Source: Dehalococcoidia bacterium (GTDB lineage: Bacteria; Chloroflexota; Dehalococcoidia; CAUJGQ01). Taken from it: a stretch of 64,000 nt of DNA. The position numbers were made by a program, and so were the translations under genes. Within the stretch, counting starts at the first letter, position 1. Each line of letters opens with the position of its first letter. Positions 1 to 8,962 of the stretch are shown piece after piece. The stretch lies in NCBI GenBank assembly GCA_035310145.1, contig DATGEL010000041.1, positions 17,604 to 81,603 of the forward strand, given 5' to 3'. The notes beneath the pieces are model-generated. The model searched no databases and had not been told where the DNA came from. It saw nothing but the letters and a program-made list of their open reading frames with translations.

Positions 1-1334
1 TTCGTACGGCCGCTGATGCGGATGTAGCCATCGGTATCCATCACCGCGCGGTCGCCGGTGTCGAACCAGCCGTCGGCGGTGAAGTACTGCTCGGTGAAGC
101 GCCGGCCCTGCACATAGCCCGCGAAGGTGAAGGCGCCGCGGGCGAAGAGCCTGCCCTCGCTGCCGGGCGGCACGGCTTCGCCCTGCTCATCGAAGACGGC
201 GACTTCCATGCCGGGGTAGGGCCGTCCGTCCGAGGTGACGATCTTTTCCGGCGGCTCATCGGGGAAGGTCGCGGTTACGGCGCCGTTCTCACTCATGCCC
301 CAGACGGGGAAGAGGCGGCACGGCAGGCGGCGCCCGGCCTCCTCGGCCAGCGGCTGGGGAATCGGCGCGCCGCCGCAGCAGAAGAGCCGAAACGAGCTGA
401 TGTCGTGCGCGGTGAGGTTCGGGGCGCGCAGTGTGTCGGCCAGAAACGGTGTCGCACCCATGCTCAAGCTGATCCGCTCGCGCTCGATCAGGCGCACGAA
501 CTCCGTCGCGTCCCACAGATCCTGGTAGACGCCGCGGGCGCCAAGATGGATCGGCAGCCGCACGCCGTAGAGGAAGCCGGTCTGGTGGCCGAAGGTCGAG
601 GCCATGTGAATCACGTCTTCGGCGTCGAGCCGCTGCCCCGTCACCGCGGCGTCGACCGCGCCGGCCAGCGTGTTGGCCGTGTGCAGCACGCCCTTCGGCT
701 CGCCCGTGGTGCCGGAGGTGAAGATCAGCTCCGTGACATCGTCCGGTGAAGGGCGCAGCCAGCCCAGGGCGATGCGGTGTTGGCGCAGCGCCGCGCCCTG
801 GTCGAGCACGTCTTGCCAGCCGATCAGTTCGCCGTCGCCGTCGCCGCCGCGCACGCTGCCGTCGCCGCTCACCACGATCAGCGAGCGCAACGAGGGAACC
901 TCGTTGCGCAACTCGGCGTACATCGCCGGGTAGTCGAAGCCGCGGAAGGCGGCGGCCGTGACGATGGCGACGGGCCGCGCCAGCCGCAGCATCGTGCGCA
1001 GCTCGCGCTGGCGGAAGATCGGCGCGACGGGGTTGATCACGGCGCCGATTCGCTCCAGCGCCAGCGTCAGCACCACGAACTCGTTCCAGTTCGGGAGCTG
1101 CACGGTTACGGCGTCCCCACGGCGCACACCGAGGTCGAGCAAGCCCAGGGCGCAGCGGTCGGCCTGCTCACGCAATCCGCGAAAGCTGATGCTGCCGCGC
1201 ACATCTCGCACCGCGGTCTTGTTGGGGTCGCGCGCCACAGCGGCGTCGAGATCGTCGTTCAGCAGCCGGTCCGGCCACCAGCCGGCCGCGCGGTAGCGCT
1301 CCGCTTGCTCGCGCGTGAACAGCGTTTCGTACAC
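1..1334 (-). CDS. AMP-dependent acyl-CoA synthetase (AliA/CaiC-like), C-terminus cut by window edge
   Basis: This is an ATP-dependent acyl/aryl-CoA ligase of the adenylate-forming (ANL) family, which activates a carboxylic acid through an acyl-AMP. About 444 codons are visible. The phosphate-binding loop reads LIFTSGTTGEPKGV, and near the left edge the hinge region reads DGWFDTGDR then ISGRT. The final lid domain of about 100 residues, with the catalytic lysine, lies outside the window. The N-terminus contains AAGWWPDRLL, a pattern common in cyclohexanecarboxylate-CoA ligase relatives. I chose the GTG at 1334 because GGAGGG lies about 10 nt upstream and no better start is in frame. It is followed in the same direction by nothing visible, and preceded 68 nt away by a luciferase-like oxidoreductase, so the two may be co-transcribed in a catabolic operon. 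The substrate cannot be told from sequence. Confidence 0.88.
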   Translation of the reverse strand, partial: MYETLFTREQAERYRAAGWWPDRLLNDDLDAAVARDPNKTAVRDVRGSISFRGLREQADRCALGLLDLGVRRGDAVTVQLPNWNEFVVLTLALERIGAVINPVAPIFRQRELRTMLRLARPVAIVTAAAFRGFDYPAMYAELRNEVPSLRSLIVVSGDGSVRGGDGDGELIGWQDVLDQGAALRQHRIALGWLRPSPDDVTELIFTSGTTGEPKGVLHTANTLAGAVDAAVTGQRLDAEDVIHMASTFGHQTGFLYGVRLPIHLGARGVYQDLWDATEFVRLIERERISLSMGATPFLADTLRAPNLTAHDISSFRLFCCGGAPIPQPLAEEAGRRLPCRLFPVWGMSENGAVTATFPDEPPEKIVTSDGRPYPGMEVAVFDEQGEAVPPGSEGRLFARGAFTFAGYVQGRRFTEQYFTADGWFDTGDRAVMDTDGYIRISGRT

Positions 1335-1402
1335 GGCAGCAACCCTCCGCTACGAATGCGAGCGGATGTGCTCGGCCCTCGGACCGGCTCAGGCCGCCCC
1401 CG

Positions 1403-2518
1403 CTACCGCGCTCCAGCGCCAGCCAGCACGCGGCCCTCGACCAGCGGCGGCGTTTGCCAGCGCTGCAGCTCCGGCAGCACCTCCGCTGTGAACAGGCGCA
1501 TGTTGCGCTCGGCCTCGTCGTACGGCATGCCGGCGAAGGAGAAGTGGCACATCATGCCGTTCATGTCGATCACGGCGCGAATTTGCTCCAGCTTGCGCAG
1601 CACCTGGTCGGGCGTGCCCCAGGGCATCAGGTTGGCGAAGCTTTCACCCGCGCCGGCGTTGCCGTGGCGATTGATGTACTTCGTCGCGTTATTGTAGAAC
1701 TCGTAGCCCTTGATCGCGGCGAAGTGGCCGGCGGTCATCTCGTAGTGCTTGATCACCGTCTGGTAGTAGCCGCCGATGTAGCGCATCGCCAGCTCGCGGG
1801 CGCGGCCGGCGTTGGCGTCGACGAAGTAGAAGCCGCCCATCAGCGGGCGCGGCGCCGGCTCGTCGCCGTTCACCTCGCGCCAAACGTGGTGGTAGATCTC
1901 GAAGTCCTTCGCCACGTCTTCCCACGGTTTCTGCGGAATCACCAGCAGCCCGACGCCTAAACGTGCCATCAACGGCATCGAATCGGGCGAGACGGCTGCG
2001 GCGTAGGTGCGGCCCTTGAACGAGCGGAAGGGCGCGGGGCGGATGTCGCGCCGCGGCTGCTTCAGATACTCGCCGTCGTATTCGACATAGCCGCGTTCGA
2101 GGCCGGTGATGATCGCATCGGCATACTCGATGAAGCGCTGGCGCGACTCGTTCATGTCGGCCCGGAAGCCGCCGTACTCCACGCGCCCGAGGCCGCGCCC
2201 GACGCCGAAGATCACGCGGCCGTTGGAGAGGTTGTCGAGCATGGCGATCTCTTCGGCCACGCGGATCGGGTCGTGCCAGGGCAGCACCACGACCATCGAG
2301 CCGAGCTTGACGCGGCTGGTCTTGCCCGCCATGTAGGCGAGGAACTGCGTGACGTCGGGGCACATCGTGTAGTCGGTGAAGTGGTGCTCGACCGACCAGA
2401 CCGAATCGAAGCCGAGCGGTTCGGCCAGCTCGGCCAGGCGCAGCTCCTGCTGGTAGACCTCCAGGTCCGGGAGACGGTTCTCCGGGTTCTGGAACAGCGG
2501 CGCGTAGCCGACGTGCAT
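1403..2518 (-). CDS. LLM class flavin-dependent oxidoreductase (luciferase-like monooxygenase)
   Basis: A 371-residue TIM-barrel FMN or F420-dependent oxidoreductase of the bacterial luciferase-like family. Family hallmarks are the opening LAEPLGFDSVWSVEHHF, the middle strand SMVVVLPWHDPIRVAEE, and LSNGRVIFGVGRG, which builds the flavin phosphate site. The length is typical for the group. The ATG at 2518 has AGGAGGAG 6 nt upstream. It sits 68 nt ahead of the acyl-CoA ligase on the same strand, so oxygenation followed by CoA activation of the product is plausible, but the substrate is unknown. It is the first of four family members in the first 14 kb. A monooxygenase cannot be separated from an F420 dehydrogenase by sequence reading alone. 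Confidence 0.9.
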   Translation of the reverse strand: MHVGYAPLFQNPENRLPDLEVYQQELRLAELAEPLGFDSVWSVEHHFTDYTMCPDVTQFLAYMAGKTSRVKLGSMVVVLPWHDPIRVAEEIAMLDNLSNGRVIFGVGRGLGRVEYGGFRADMNESRQRFIEYADAIITGLERGYVEYDGEYLKQPRRDIRPAPFRSFKGRTYAAAVSPDSMPLMARLGVGLLVIPQKPWEDVAKDFEIYHHVWREVNGDEPAPRPLMGGFYFVDANAGRARELAMRYIGGYYQTVIKHYEMTAGHFAAIKGYEFYNNATKYINRHGNAGAGESFANLMPWGTPDQVLRKLEQIRAVIDMNGMMCHFSFAGMPYDEAERNMRLFTAEVLPELQRWQTPPLVEGRVLAGAGAR

Positions 2519-2557
2519 CGTGACTCCTCCTATGCCGAATCCGGGGCGAGAAAGCAG

Positions 2558-2869
2558 CTATTCGTCGCTCAGCTTGCCTTCCTGCACCAGCCAGCGGGCG
2601 AAGCCGAGCTTGTCGGTGTCCAGTGCGTCGAGCAGCGCCTGCAGCGGCGGCCGCGGCACGGGGATCGGCTCGCCGCGATCGATGCGCTCCTGGAAGTACC
2701 GCACGCGCTCCGCTTCGAGCTTCGCCATCGCCTCCACCGCGGAGTGCGCCTCCGCCGCGCAGCCGGGCAGCTCCGGATACTCGGCGCGGCGCACCCATTC
2801 GCCGTCTGGGCGCTCCACAGATTCGATCGCCAGCACGTAGGGCACCGCCAGATACTCGCGCAACTCCAT
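2558..2869 (-). CDS. HicB-like antitoxin domain protein, solitary
   Basis: A 103-residue protein with the HicB-type fold signature: an N-terminal strand, then AEYPELPGCAAEAHSAVEAM and a helix ending in PIPVPRPP. In HicAB modules this domain neutralises the HicA mRNA interferase. The start at 2869 is set by GGAGG 7 nt upstream; a longer open frame continues upstream, but without a ribosome site and overlapping the divergent Rieske gene. The C-terminal tail (LGFARWLVQEGKLSDE) is not a recognisable DNA-binding domain. No HicA-like partner of 60-80 residues is visible on either side, so a toxin-antitoxin role is doubtful; many solo HicB-domain proteins have no known function. It lies 39 nt upstream of the luciferase-like gene on the same strand. 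Confidence 0.72.
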   Translation of the reverse strand: MELREYLAVPYVLAIESVERPDGEWVRRAEYPELPGCAAEAHSAVEAMAKLEAERVRYFQERIDRGEPIPVPRPPLQALLDALDTDKLGFARWLVQEGKLSDE

Positions 2870-3092
2870 CGCCTTGCCTCCGCCTGGAACAGCCGGCCGC
2901 GGGCTGCTGCCCGCAGCGTACGTCATCGGTGGACGATTGATCATGCCATCATACCGGGCGGCGTTGTCAGCGATCCCCTGCAGGGGTACAGTGGCGGCGA
3001 GTGTCGCGCCCCCAAGGGCGCGGGGAGTCGGGCGCGGTGACCGCGGCGGGTGCGGGCCTGCCGGGCGGCGCGCGACGAGCGGAGACGGATCG

Positions 3093-4400
3093 ATGCTGTC
3101 CAAAGAAGACAACGAGCTGCTGTGCCGTGTCGGGCCGGGCACGCCGATGGGCGAGCTGCTGCGCCAGTACTGGATGCCCTTCCTGCCGTCCAGCCAGCTT
3201 TCGGCGCCCGACAGCCCGCCGAAGCGCGTGCGCCTGCTGGGCGAGAACCTCGTCGCCTTCCGCGACACCAACGGCGCTGTCGGCCTGATGCGCGAGAACT
3301 GCCCGCACCGCGGCGCCTCGCTCTTCTTCGGCCGCAACGAGGAGTGTGGCCTGCGCTGCCCCTATCACGGCTGGAAGTGGGACGTGGCGGGCCGCTGCGT
3401 GGACATGCCCAACGAGCCGGAGGAGAGCGATTTCAAGGCCAAGGTTCGCGCCGTCGCCTATCCCTGCCGCGACGTGAACGGCACGCTTTGGACCTATATG
3501 GGACCGCGCGAGGTTGCACCGCCGCTGCCCAACTTCGAGGTCAACACGCTGCCCGCGGAGCAGGTCGCCTCGCCGCTGCTGATGCTGGAAGAGTGCAACT
3601 GGGTGCAGGCGCTGGAAGGCGACATCGACTCGTCGCACATCGATTTCGTGCACGCGCGGCTGCACGAAGAGAGCAAGACGCGCGGTACCTTCCACAAGGA
3701 CAAGCGACCGCGGCTGGAGGTGCTGCCCACGGCGTACGGCGCCTGCTACACCGGCCGGCGCCGCTGGCGCGACGGCGAGCAGTTCTGGCACCGGATTACG
3801 CAGTTCATCATGCCGTTCTTCACCATGATCGCCGCCAGCGATCCGAACACGGTCTCCTGCCGGGCTTGGGTGCCGTTGGACGACGACCACACCATGCAGT
3901 TCGGGATCAGCGGCCGCCTGGATCGCCCCTTCACCGACGAAGAGCGGAAGCGGTTTACCAATCCCTTCGGCGGCTGGGGCGGCTACGTCGAGGAGACGAG
4001 CGACCCGTTCAGCCGCTACTACACGAAGGCCAACCTGCATAACGACTTCAACCTCGACTACGAGATGCAGAAGAACGAGCTGGTGATCGGCATCCCCTTT
4101 CTCGGCAACCTGCAGGACCGGGCGATGACCGAGACGATGGGCACGATCTACGACCGCACGCAGGAGCACCTGGGCACGACCGACGCGATGGTGATCTTCG
4201 TGCGACGGCAGCTGATCAACGCGGCGCGTGCGCTGCGCGAGCAGGGCTCCCTGCCCGAGAACGTGGACGATCCCAACCTGTGCCGGGTGCGGTCGGCCTC
4301 CGTGCTGCTGCAGGAGGGCGAGAGCTGGGTAGCGGCCACAGAAGAGGCGCGCCGGTCGGACGCCGGCGTGCCGATCTCGTGGGTGCCGTTCCTGCAGTAG
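3093..4400 (+). CDS. Rieske 2Fe-2S ring-hydroxylating oxygenase, phthalate 4,5-dioxygenase type
   Basis: The 435-residue oxygenase component of a Rieske non-haem iron oxygenase, which inserts O2 into aromatic or related substrates using electrons from a separate reductase. The Rieske cluster ligands are C70 and H72 (CPHRG) and C89 and H92 (CPYHGW), giving CXHX16CXXH. The mononuclear iron site is in EGDIDSSHIDFVH near residue 175. The N-terminal stretch (NELLCRVGPGTPMGELLRQY) strongly resembles phthalate 4,5-dioxygenase oxygenases. The ATG at 3093 matches the family N-terminus; a frame open further upstream lacks homology. No reductase or ferredoxin gene lies next to it, so electrons must come from a protein encoded elsewhere. 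It is divergent from the HicB-like gene and convergent with a luciferase-like gene. Confidence 0.93.
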   Translation: MLSKEDNELLCRVGPGTPMGELLRQYWMPFLPSSQLSAPDSPPKRVRLLGENLVAFRDTNGAVGLMRENCPHRGASLFFGRNEECGLRCPYHGWKWDVAGRCVDMPNEPEESDFKAKVRAVAYPCRDVNGTLWTYMGPREVAPPLPNFEVNTLPAEQVASPLLMLEECNWVQALEGDIDSSHIDFVHARLHEESKTRGTFHKDKRPRLEVLPTAYGACYTGRRRWRDGEQFWHRITQFIMPFFTMIAASDPNTVSCRAWVPLDDDHTMQFGISGRLDRPFTDEERKRFTNPFGGWGGYVEETSDPFSRYYTKANLHNDFNLDYEMQKNELVIGIPFLGNLQDRAMTETMGTIYDRTQEHLGTTDAMVIFVRRQLINAARALREQGSLPENVDDPNLCRVRSASVLLQEGESWVAATEEARRSDAGVPISWVPFLQ

Positions 4401-4435
4401 CGGGCCGGACCGGAAGCGGGTTAGCGCGGATTGGC

Positions 4436-5344
4436 TCAGCCGACCTCTTTGCGCAGGCGGCCGTGCAGCGTGGACAATGCTTCGCCAAGCTGCTCGCCAC
4501 GGCGGGCTCCTGCACGGAAGAGGACGGTGGCGTTGACCGTGGCCCAGTCGAAACCGTCGGCTACGGCCCTGCCCGCGGCCGCGACGATGCCGTCGAACAG
4601 GGCTTCGAGGCCGCTGGCGGCGGCTTCGCCCTGGCGTGGCGGGGCGCTGAGCTGCGCTTGAAAACCGAGCGCATCCGGGTCGCGCCCGGCCTGCTCTGCG
4701 GCCTGCTTGACCGCTCTGAGCTGGGCAGCGCCGGCTCCGGCGTTGGCCAGCCAGCCATCGCCCAGCCGCCCCGCACGGCGCAGCGCGACTGGCGAGGTGC
4801 CGCCGAGCCAGATCGGCGGGCCGCCGGGCCGCGGCGGCTTCGGCTCCATCGCCATCGCCTCGACCCGGTACTGCGCGCCGTCGAAGCTCACCTCGCGTTG
4901 CTGCCAACAGGCCCGCAGCAGCGCCACGGCCTCGTCCATCGCCTTGCCGCGGCGGCGGAAGTCCGCGCCCAGCGCCTCATACTCCGATTCCTGCCAGCCG
5001 CTGCCCACGCCCAGGCGCACGCGGCCGCCGGAGAGCGTGTCCAGCGTGCTTACCTGCTTCGCCACCAGCACCGGCTGCCGTTGCGGCAGCACCAGCACTT
5101 CGGTGCCCAGCCCAATCTGCTCTGTCGCGGCGGCGACGAAGGAGAGCGCCATCAGCGCCTCGAGGATCGGCATGTCTGCCGGGTAGCGCAGGCCGGGCCG
5201 GCTCTCGCTCGGCCAGGGCATGATGACGTGATCGAACATGTCCAGCTGGTTATAGCCGGCACGCTCGATCGCCTGCGCCAGCCCCGTGACGCCTTTCGCT
5301 CCTTCGCGGTAGATCACGCTGGGAAACTCAACCGCCAGCTTCAT
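4436..5344 (-). CDS. LLM class F420-dependent oxidoreductase
   Basis: A 302-residue luciferase-like TIM-barrel protein. Typical motifs are QLDMFDHV near the N-terminus, LGTEVLVLPQRQPVLVAKQ, LSGGRVRLGVGSGW, and PIWLGGTSPVALRRAGRLGDGW, the last being characteristic of the F420-dependent subgroup. The ATG at 5344 has AGGAG about 7 nt upstream. It is convergent with the Rieske oxygenase (35 nt between stop codons) and divergent from the SDR gene. The role is probably oxidation or reduction of a carbonyl or ring substrate in the same catabolic region; this is inferred from neighbours only. Confidence 0.9.
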   Translation of the reverse strand: MKLAVEFPSVIYREGAKGVTGLAQAIERAGYNQLDMFDHVIMPWPSESRPGLRYPADMPILEALMALSFVAAATEQIGLGTEVLVLPQRQPVLVAKQVSTLDTLSGGRVRLGVGSGWQESEYEALGADFRRRGKAMDEAVALLRACWQQREVSFDGAQYRVEAMAMEPKPPRPGGPPIWLGGTSPVALRRAGRLGDGWLANAGAGAAQLRAVKQAAEQAGRDPDALGFQAQLSAPPRQGEAAASGLEALFDGIVAAAGRAVADGFDWATVNATVLFRAGARRGEQLGEALSTLHGRLRKEVG

Positions 5345-5524
5345 GCCTCGGCTCCTGCGCTGTCTGCTGTCTGCATGGTCATGCTACCTGCTCGTGCGGC
5401 TTCGTGCTGAACGACTCGTCCGCGCGGTAGCCTTTCACCGGGTTGTTGCGTATTGTCAGGGCTGCAAGGTCAGAGACGCAGGCGGTTCGCACAGAACGCC
5501 GCGCGGGCCGATTTGGAGGCGGTG

Positions 5525-6325
5525 ATGGCAGCAACACCACTGGAAGGCAAAACAGCGGTGATCGTGGGCGGCAGCCGCGGCATCGGCCGCGACGTGGCCG
5601 TGGCGCTGGCCGAGGCGGGCGCGAACGTGGTCGTCTCCGCTCGCACCGAGACGGTGACCGATCCCCGCCTGCCCGGCACCATTTACACCGTGGCGAAGGA
5701 GATCGAGGCGCGCGGCCGCCGCGCGCTGCCCGTCAAGGCGGACGTGACCAAGGACGATGAGCTCGAGGCGCTGATGCAGCGCACGATGGACACCTTCGGC
5801 CGGCTCGATATCCTTTTCAATAACGCCGCGATCTTGATTCCGGGAACGATTCGCAGCGTGCAGCCGCGCCACCTCGACCTGATGTGGCGCGTGGACCTGC
5901 GCGGCCTGCTGATGGCGATCCGCTTCGCGTTGGATCCGATGGCCAAGTCCGGCGGCGGTCACATCATCAACGTCTCGTCGCGGGCGGGCGTCTTCCCGGG
6001 TCCCGGTCCCTATAACGCCGAGCAGCGCGCCCGCCGTGGCGGCTCGTTCTACGGCATGGTCAAGGCCGGGCTGGAGCGGTTCTCGCAGTCGCTGGCCATG
6101 GAGGTCGCGGACGAAAACATCGCCGTCAACGTGCTCTCGCCGACTGGCCGCATCCGCACGCCGGGCAACATCTTCGCGCAGAACGACAAGGAGAACCCCA
6201 ACCTGGACTTCGAAGAGGCCGTGGCGATGGGCAAGGCGACGGTCTGGATCGCGCAGCAAGACCCGCAGAAGTTCACAGGCAACCTGCTCTTTGACAACGA
6301 CGTGTGCAAGGAGCACGGACTGTAG
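5525..6325 (+). CDS. SDR family oxidoreductase
   Basis: A 266-residue short-chain dehydrogenase/reductase that oxidises or reduces an alcohol/carbonyl with NAD(P). The Rossmann motif GGSRGIGRDVAVAL is near residues 15-28. NNAAIL is the structural NNAG equivalent, the catalytic serine is in NVSSRAG, and the Tyr-Lys pair is in YGMVK. An insertion (GPYNAEQRARRGGSF) lies between Ser and Tyr. The ATG at 5525 has GGAGG 7 nt upstream; the frame is open a further 72 bases upstream without family similarity. A strong 12-bp hairpin begins 21 bases after the stop codon and may end the transcript. Confidence 0.92.
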   Translation: MAATPLEGKTAVIVGGSRGIGRDVAVALAEAGANVVVSARTETVTDPRLPGTIYTVAKEIEARGRRALPVKADVTKDDELEALMQRTMDTFGRLDILFNNAAILIPGTIRSVQPRHLDLMWRVDLRGLLMAIRFALDPMAKSGGGHIINVSSRAGVFPGPGPYNAEQRARRGGSFYGMVKAGLERFSQSLAMEVADENIAVNVLSPTGRIRTPGNIFAQNDKENPNLDFEEAVAMGKATVWIAQQDPQKFTGNLLFDNDVCKEHGL

Positions 6326-6346
6326 GGCGTGGGCCTCATCCCCCAG

Positions 6347-6374
6347 CCCCTTCCCCCAGTATTGGGGGAAGGGG
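6347..6374. repeat. 12-bp C/G-rich inverted repeat, REP-like or terminator hairpin
   Basis: Perfect arms at 6347-6358 and 6363-6374 (CCCCTTCCCCCA and its complement) enclose a GTAT loop, 21 bases after the SDR stop codon. There is no T-run, so an intrinsic terminator is not certain. C-rich palindromes of this general form are dispersed in many Chloroflexota genomes (from memory), so it may be a member of an interspersed repeat family. Confidence 0.7.
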
Positions 6375-6475
6375 AGATCGCTGTACGAAGCGGTCGAGGC
6401 TCAAGGCGGGGTTCCCAAGTCGGCGCTCGGCGGCGCATGGCGTGCGCCCTGAGCGTCAGCGCGTGCCCATCAGCT

Positions 6476-8350
6476 TCACGGGCGGCGCAGGCCGGGGGTG
6501 GGACGCCGCGGTCGCCGGCGGCTGCTGGAGAAAAGCGCGTATAGCGGCACAAACACCACGCCGCAGCCGACGGCACAGGCGACGACGACCAGCGATCCGA
6601 TGCAGACCGTGCCAAGCACGACGCCCCGCGAGCCGAGCTGCAATGAGCGGCGCAGCGCCCGGCGTGAGATTCGTTGCGGCGTCCCCCGCGAGGTGATCGT
6701 CGCCAGCGCCAGCAACGGCGATGCGAAGACCAGGGTGAGCAGCGAAACGGCGAGCACGACCGCGGCGCCCGGCGTCGCCACCGCGTAGAGCGCCAGCTCG
6801 CGGGCATTCTGCGGCAGCGGGCGCGGCAGGCGCCGGCGCGGCGGAGTCTGCGGCAACGGCGCGGCTGAGACTGCCACAGCCGGCGCCGCAAGATCCCGAG
6901 CTTCCTGCGGCGCCGGCGCGGCAGTCACCCGGCGCTGCTCGCGCTCGGCCTGGCGGGCCTGCTGCCGCGCCTGGCGCCAGTCGTGCTTCGCCTGCTTCCA
7001 CTCGGCTCTTGTTGGCGCCGTGGCCGGGGACTGGTCCGCACTGGCCGGCGCAGCCTGCTGGCTGGAAGCGGACGCCTTCCCCGATGGCGCAGCTGCTTGC
7101 GGCGGAGCGGAGGCGGCGGCCGGCGATCGCGCGCCCGAGCCGCTGCCCCCGGCGTCCGCGGGCGTGCGCGCGGCGCGCAGCTCGGCCGCGAACGCCGCCA
7201 TCGTCTGCGGCCGTTCGTCCATGCGCACGGCGAGCGCATGCACCACCGCATCGCTGAGCGCCGGCGAGACATCGGGATTCAGCGCATGCGGCGCTGCCAG
7301 CGTGTCGTTCACCGCCCGGTCCGCGGCCGAAAGCGGCATCTGGCCGCAGAGCAGGTGATAAAGCGTCGCGGCAAGCGCGTAGATGTCCGATGCGGGTCCG
7401 AAGCGGCCGGCGCTGCCCCATTGCTCCAGCGGCGCGTAGCCCGGCGTGCCGATCGCCGTCATCATGCTGGTGCGCTGATGGCGGTCAAAGCTGCGCGCGG
7501 CGCCGAAGTCGATCAGCACCGCCTCGTCTTTGGCCGTGATCATGATGTTGCCGGGTTTCACGTCGCGGTGCAGGAGCTGCTTCTCGTGCACCGCCGCCAG
7601 TGCGTCGGCGCAGGCGAGCACGTACCGCAGCGCCTGCGCCGGCGGCAACGGCCCGCCGCGCTCGCGCAGGACATCCACCAGCGTGCGGCCGGCGAGGTAC
7701 TCCATCACCATGTAGGCCGTGTCGTGCTCGGCGAAGACCTCGTGCACGGCGACGATGCCCGGCCGCTGGAACTGGGCCAGGATGCGCGCCTCGCGCATGA
7801 AGTGGCCGCGCTCTTGCTCGAAGCCGTCGCGGCCGAGCGAGGGCGGCGGCAGGATCGTCCGCCCGTGCCGCACGGAGCCTTCGGGAAAGAACTCCTTGAT
7901 GGCGACGATGCGGCCGAGCCGCTGATCGACGGCGCGGTAGGTCGTGCCGAAACAGCCGCGGCCGAGCATCGGCCCAAGATAGTAGCGGCCAGACGAAAGC
8001 ATCGTGCCTTCGGCCAGAACCTGCGACGTTGGCGTCAACGCCGCCTCAGCAGTCTGGGCCGCTGCCGCCGGGGAGAGAGGCGCGGGCGGCGTCGCCAGGT
8101 AGCCCTGCACCGCCTGCTGAGTCTTCGTGGCAAGGTAGTTGACGAGAGCCGCCGCCGCGGCCGAGCGCAGTCCGGCGCTGGCGCGCCCCGTCGGTGGCGT
8201 GCCCGGCGTGGGTGCCGCGCGCCCTGGCGTTTGCGGGGTGTTGGGTGCCTCGGTCGCTCCGCCGGCTCCCCGTGACACGAAGACCGTGCCGCAGGCGGGG
8301 CAGCGGGAGGCTCCCGGCGGTGTGAAACGGCGGCACGAGGGACAGTTCAT
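6476..8350 (-). CDS. Ser/Thr protein kinase with N-terminal zinc ribbon and C-terminal membrane segments
   Basis: A 624-residue Hanks-type kinase. Residues 1-25 form a CPSC...CPAC zinc ribbon (C3, C6, C17, C20), followed by a Pro/Ala-rich linker. The kinase domain runs from about residue 123 to 395, with the glycine loop GRGCFGTTY, catalytic lysine in VAIKEFF (K152), HRDVKPGN, DFG in LIDFGAAR, and an APE equivalent in GYAPLEQW. A low-complexity linker of about 100 residues follows, then two or three hydrophobic segments (LALYAVATPGAAVVLAVSLL and GTVCIGSLVVVACAVGCGV), so the protein is probably anchored with its kinase in the cytoplasm. No PASTA or other extracellular sensor is present. It is unlike the classic PknB layout and stands alone, so its substrates are unknown. 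Confidence 0.9.
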   Translation of the reverse strand: MNCPSCRRFTPPGASRCPACGTVFVSRGAGGATEAPNTPQTPGRAAPTPGTPPTGRASAGLRSAAAAALVNYLATKTQQAVQGYLATPPAPLSPAAAAQTAEAALTPTSQVLAEGTMLSSGRYYLGPMLGRGCFGTTYRAVDQRLGRIVAIKEFFPEGSVRHGRTILPPPSLGRDGFEQERGHFMREARILAQFQRPGIVAVHEVFAEHDTAYMVMEYLAGRTLVDVLRERGGPLPPAQALRYVLACADALAAVHEKQLLHRDVKPGNIMITAKDEAVLIDFGAARSFDRHQRTSMMTAIGTPGYAPLEQWGSAGRFGPASDIYALAATLYHLLCGQMPLSAADRAVNDTLAAPHALNPDVSPALSDAVVHALAVRMDERPQTMAAFAAELRAARTPADAGGSGSGARSPAAASAPPQAAAPSGKASASSQQAAPASADQSPATAPTRAEWKQAKHDWRQARQQARQAEREQRRVTAAPAPQEARDLAAPAVAVSAAPLPQTPPRRRLPRPLPQNARELALYAVATPGAAVVLAVSLLTLVFASPLLALATITSRGTPQRISRRALRRSLQLGSRGVVLGTVCIGSLVVVACAVGCGVVFVPLYALFSSSRRRPRRPTPGLRRP

Positions 8351-8407
8351 GGATCAATTGTACCGTGGATCGGGCCGCGGCAGAGAGCCCATTCGGCGGA
8401 GCGCGGC

Positions 8408-8962
8408 TCAGGCGAAAAATTCGGCAACGGCGCAGGAGAAGCCGGGCAGCACCGGCTCCGCATCGATTGTCTCCTCCTCCGTATAGACGCGGGGGTGCGC
8501 CAATTCTCGATAGGCGACGACATGCCGCGACAGTGGGTAGACGACCCAGACGAGGCGCACGCCCGCCGCCAGCCATTGCGCCACCTTCTGCTGGATCCGA
8601 CCCGCCCGATCACCGGGCGAAACAACTTCAACGACCAGGTCCGGGGCTATCTCCGGGTACCCAGGGATCGATCGATCAGGCGGAAGACGTGCGCTGCTGA
8701 TAAAGGCGACATCGGGGCCACGCACGGTGTCCGGATCGCGCTTGAGGATGATGCCGGGATCCCCGACCGCGACCTGTCCCAGTCGGTTGGCTCGAACGTA
8801 CACGGCGATCAGGAGACCAACAGTAGATGTGGTATGGCCGTGCTCCCAGCCAGGCGGGGGTGTCATCTCCTGCAGCTCTCCCTCGATTAGCTCAACGTAG
8901 GCATCACAATCGTCCATCTCGAAAAGTTCTTCGGCCGTTATCGGCTTCTTTGTCGTGGCCAT
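8408..8962 (-). CDS. Uma2 family (DUF820) PD-(D/E)XK nuclease-like protein
   Basis: A 184-residue member of the Uma2/DUF820 family, which has a restriction-endonuclease-like fold. Characteristic stretches are LIEGELQEMTPPPGWEHG, the active-site segment RGPDVAFIS, and PDLVVEVVSPGDRAGRIQQK, which supplies the D...E-X-K residues. The length is typical. Genes of this family are very common and often multicopy in Chloroflexota and Cyanobacteria; their biological role is largely unsettled. No partner gene or terminal repeats are seen, so no mobile-element link can be claimed. It lies 57 nt upstream of the kinase on the same strand. Confidence 0.9.
   Translation of the reverse strand: MATTKKPITAEELFEMDDCDAYVELIEGELQEMTPPPGWEHGHTTSTVGLLIAVYVRANRLGQVAVGDPGIILKRDPDTVRGPDVAFISSARLPPDRSIPGYPEIAPDLVVEVVSPGDRAGRIQQKVAQWLAAGVRLVWVVYPLSRHVVAYRELAHPRVYTEEETIDAEPVLPGFSCAVAEFFA

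Noticed and set aside
2520..2869. A complete HicAB toxin-antitoxin module
   Set aside because: No HicA-like toxin gene of the expected size lies before or after the HicB-like gene on either strand.
2967..4907. A 646-codon open frame on the minus strand opposite the Rieske oxygenase
   Set aside because: It is the complement of a well-supported gene; long antisense frames are expected at this G+C, and its composition (Arg/Ala/Gly-rich, no motifs) is that of a shadow.
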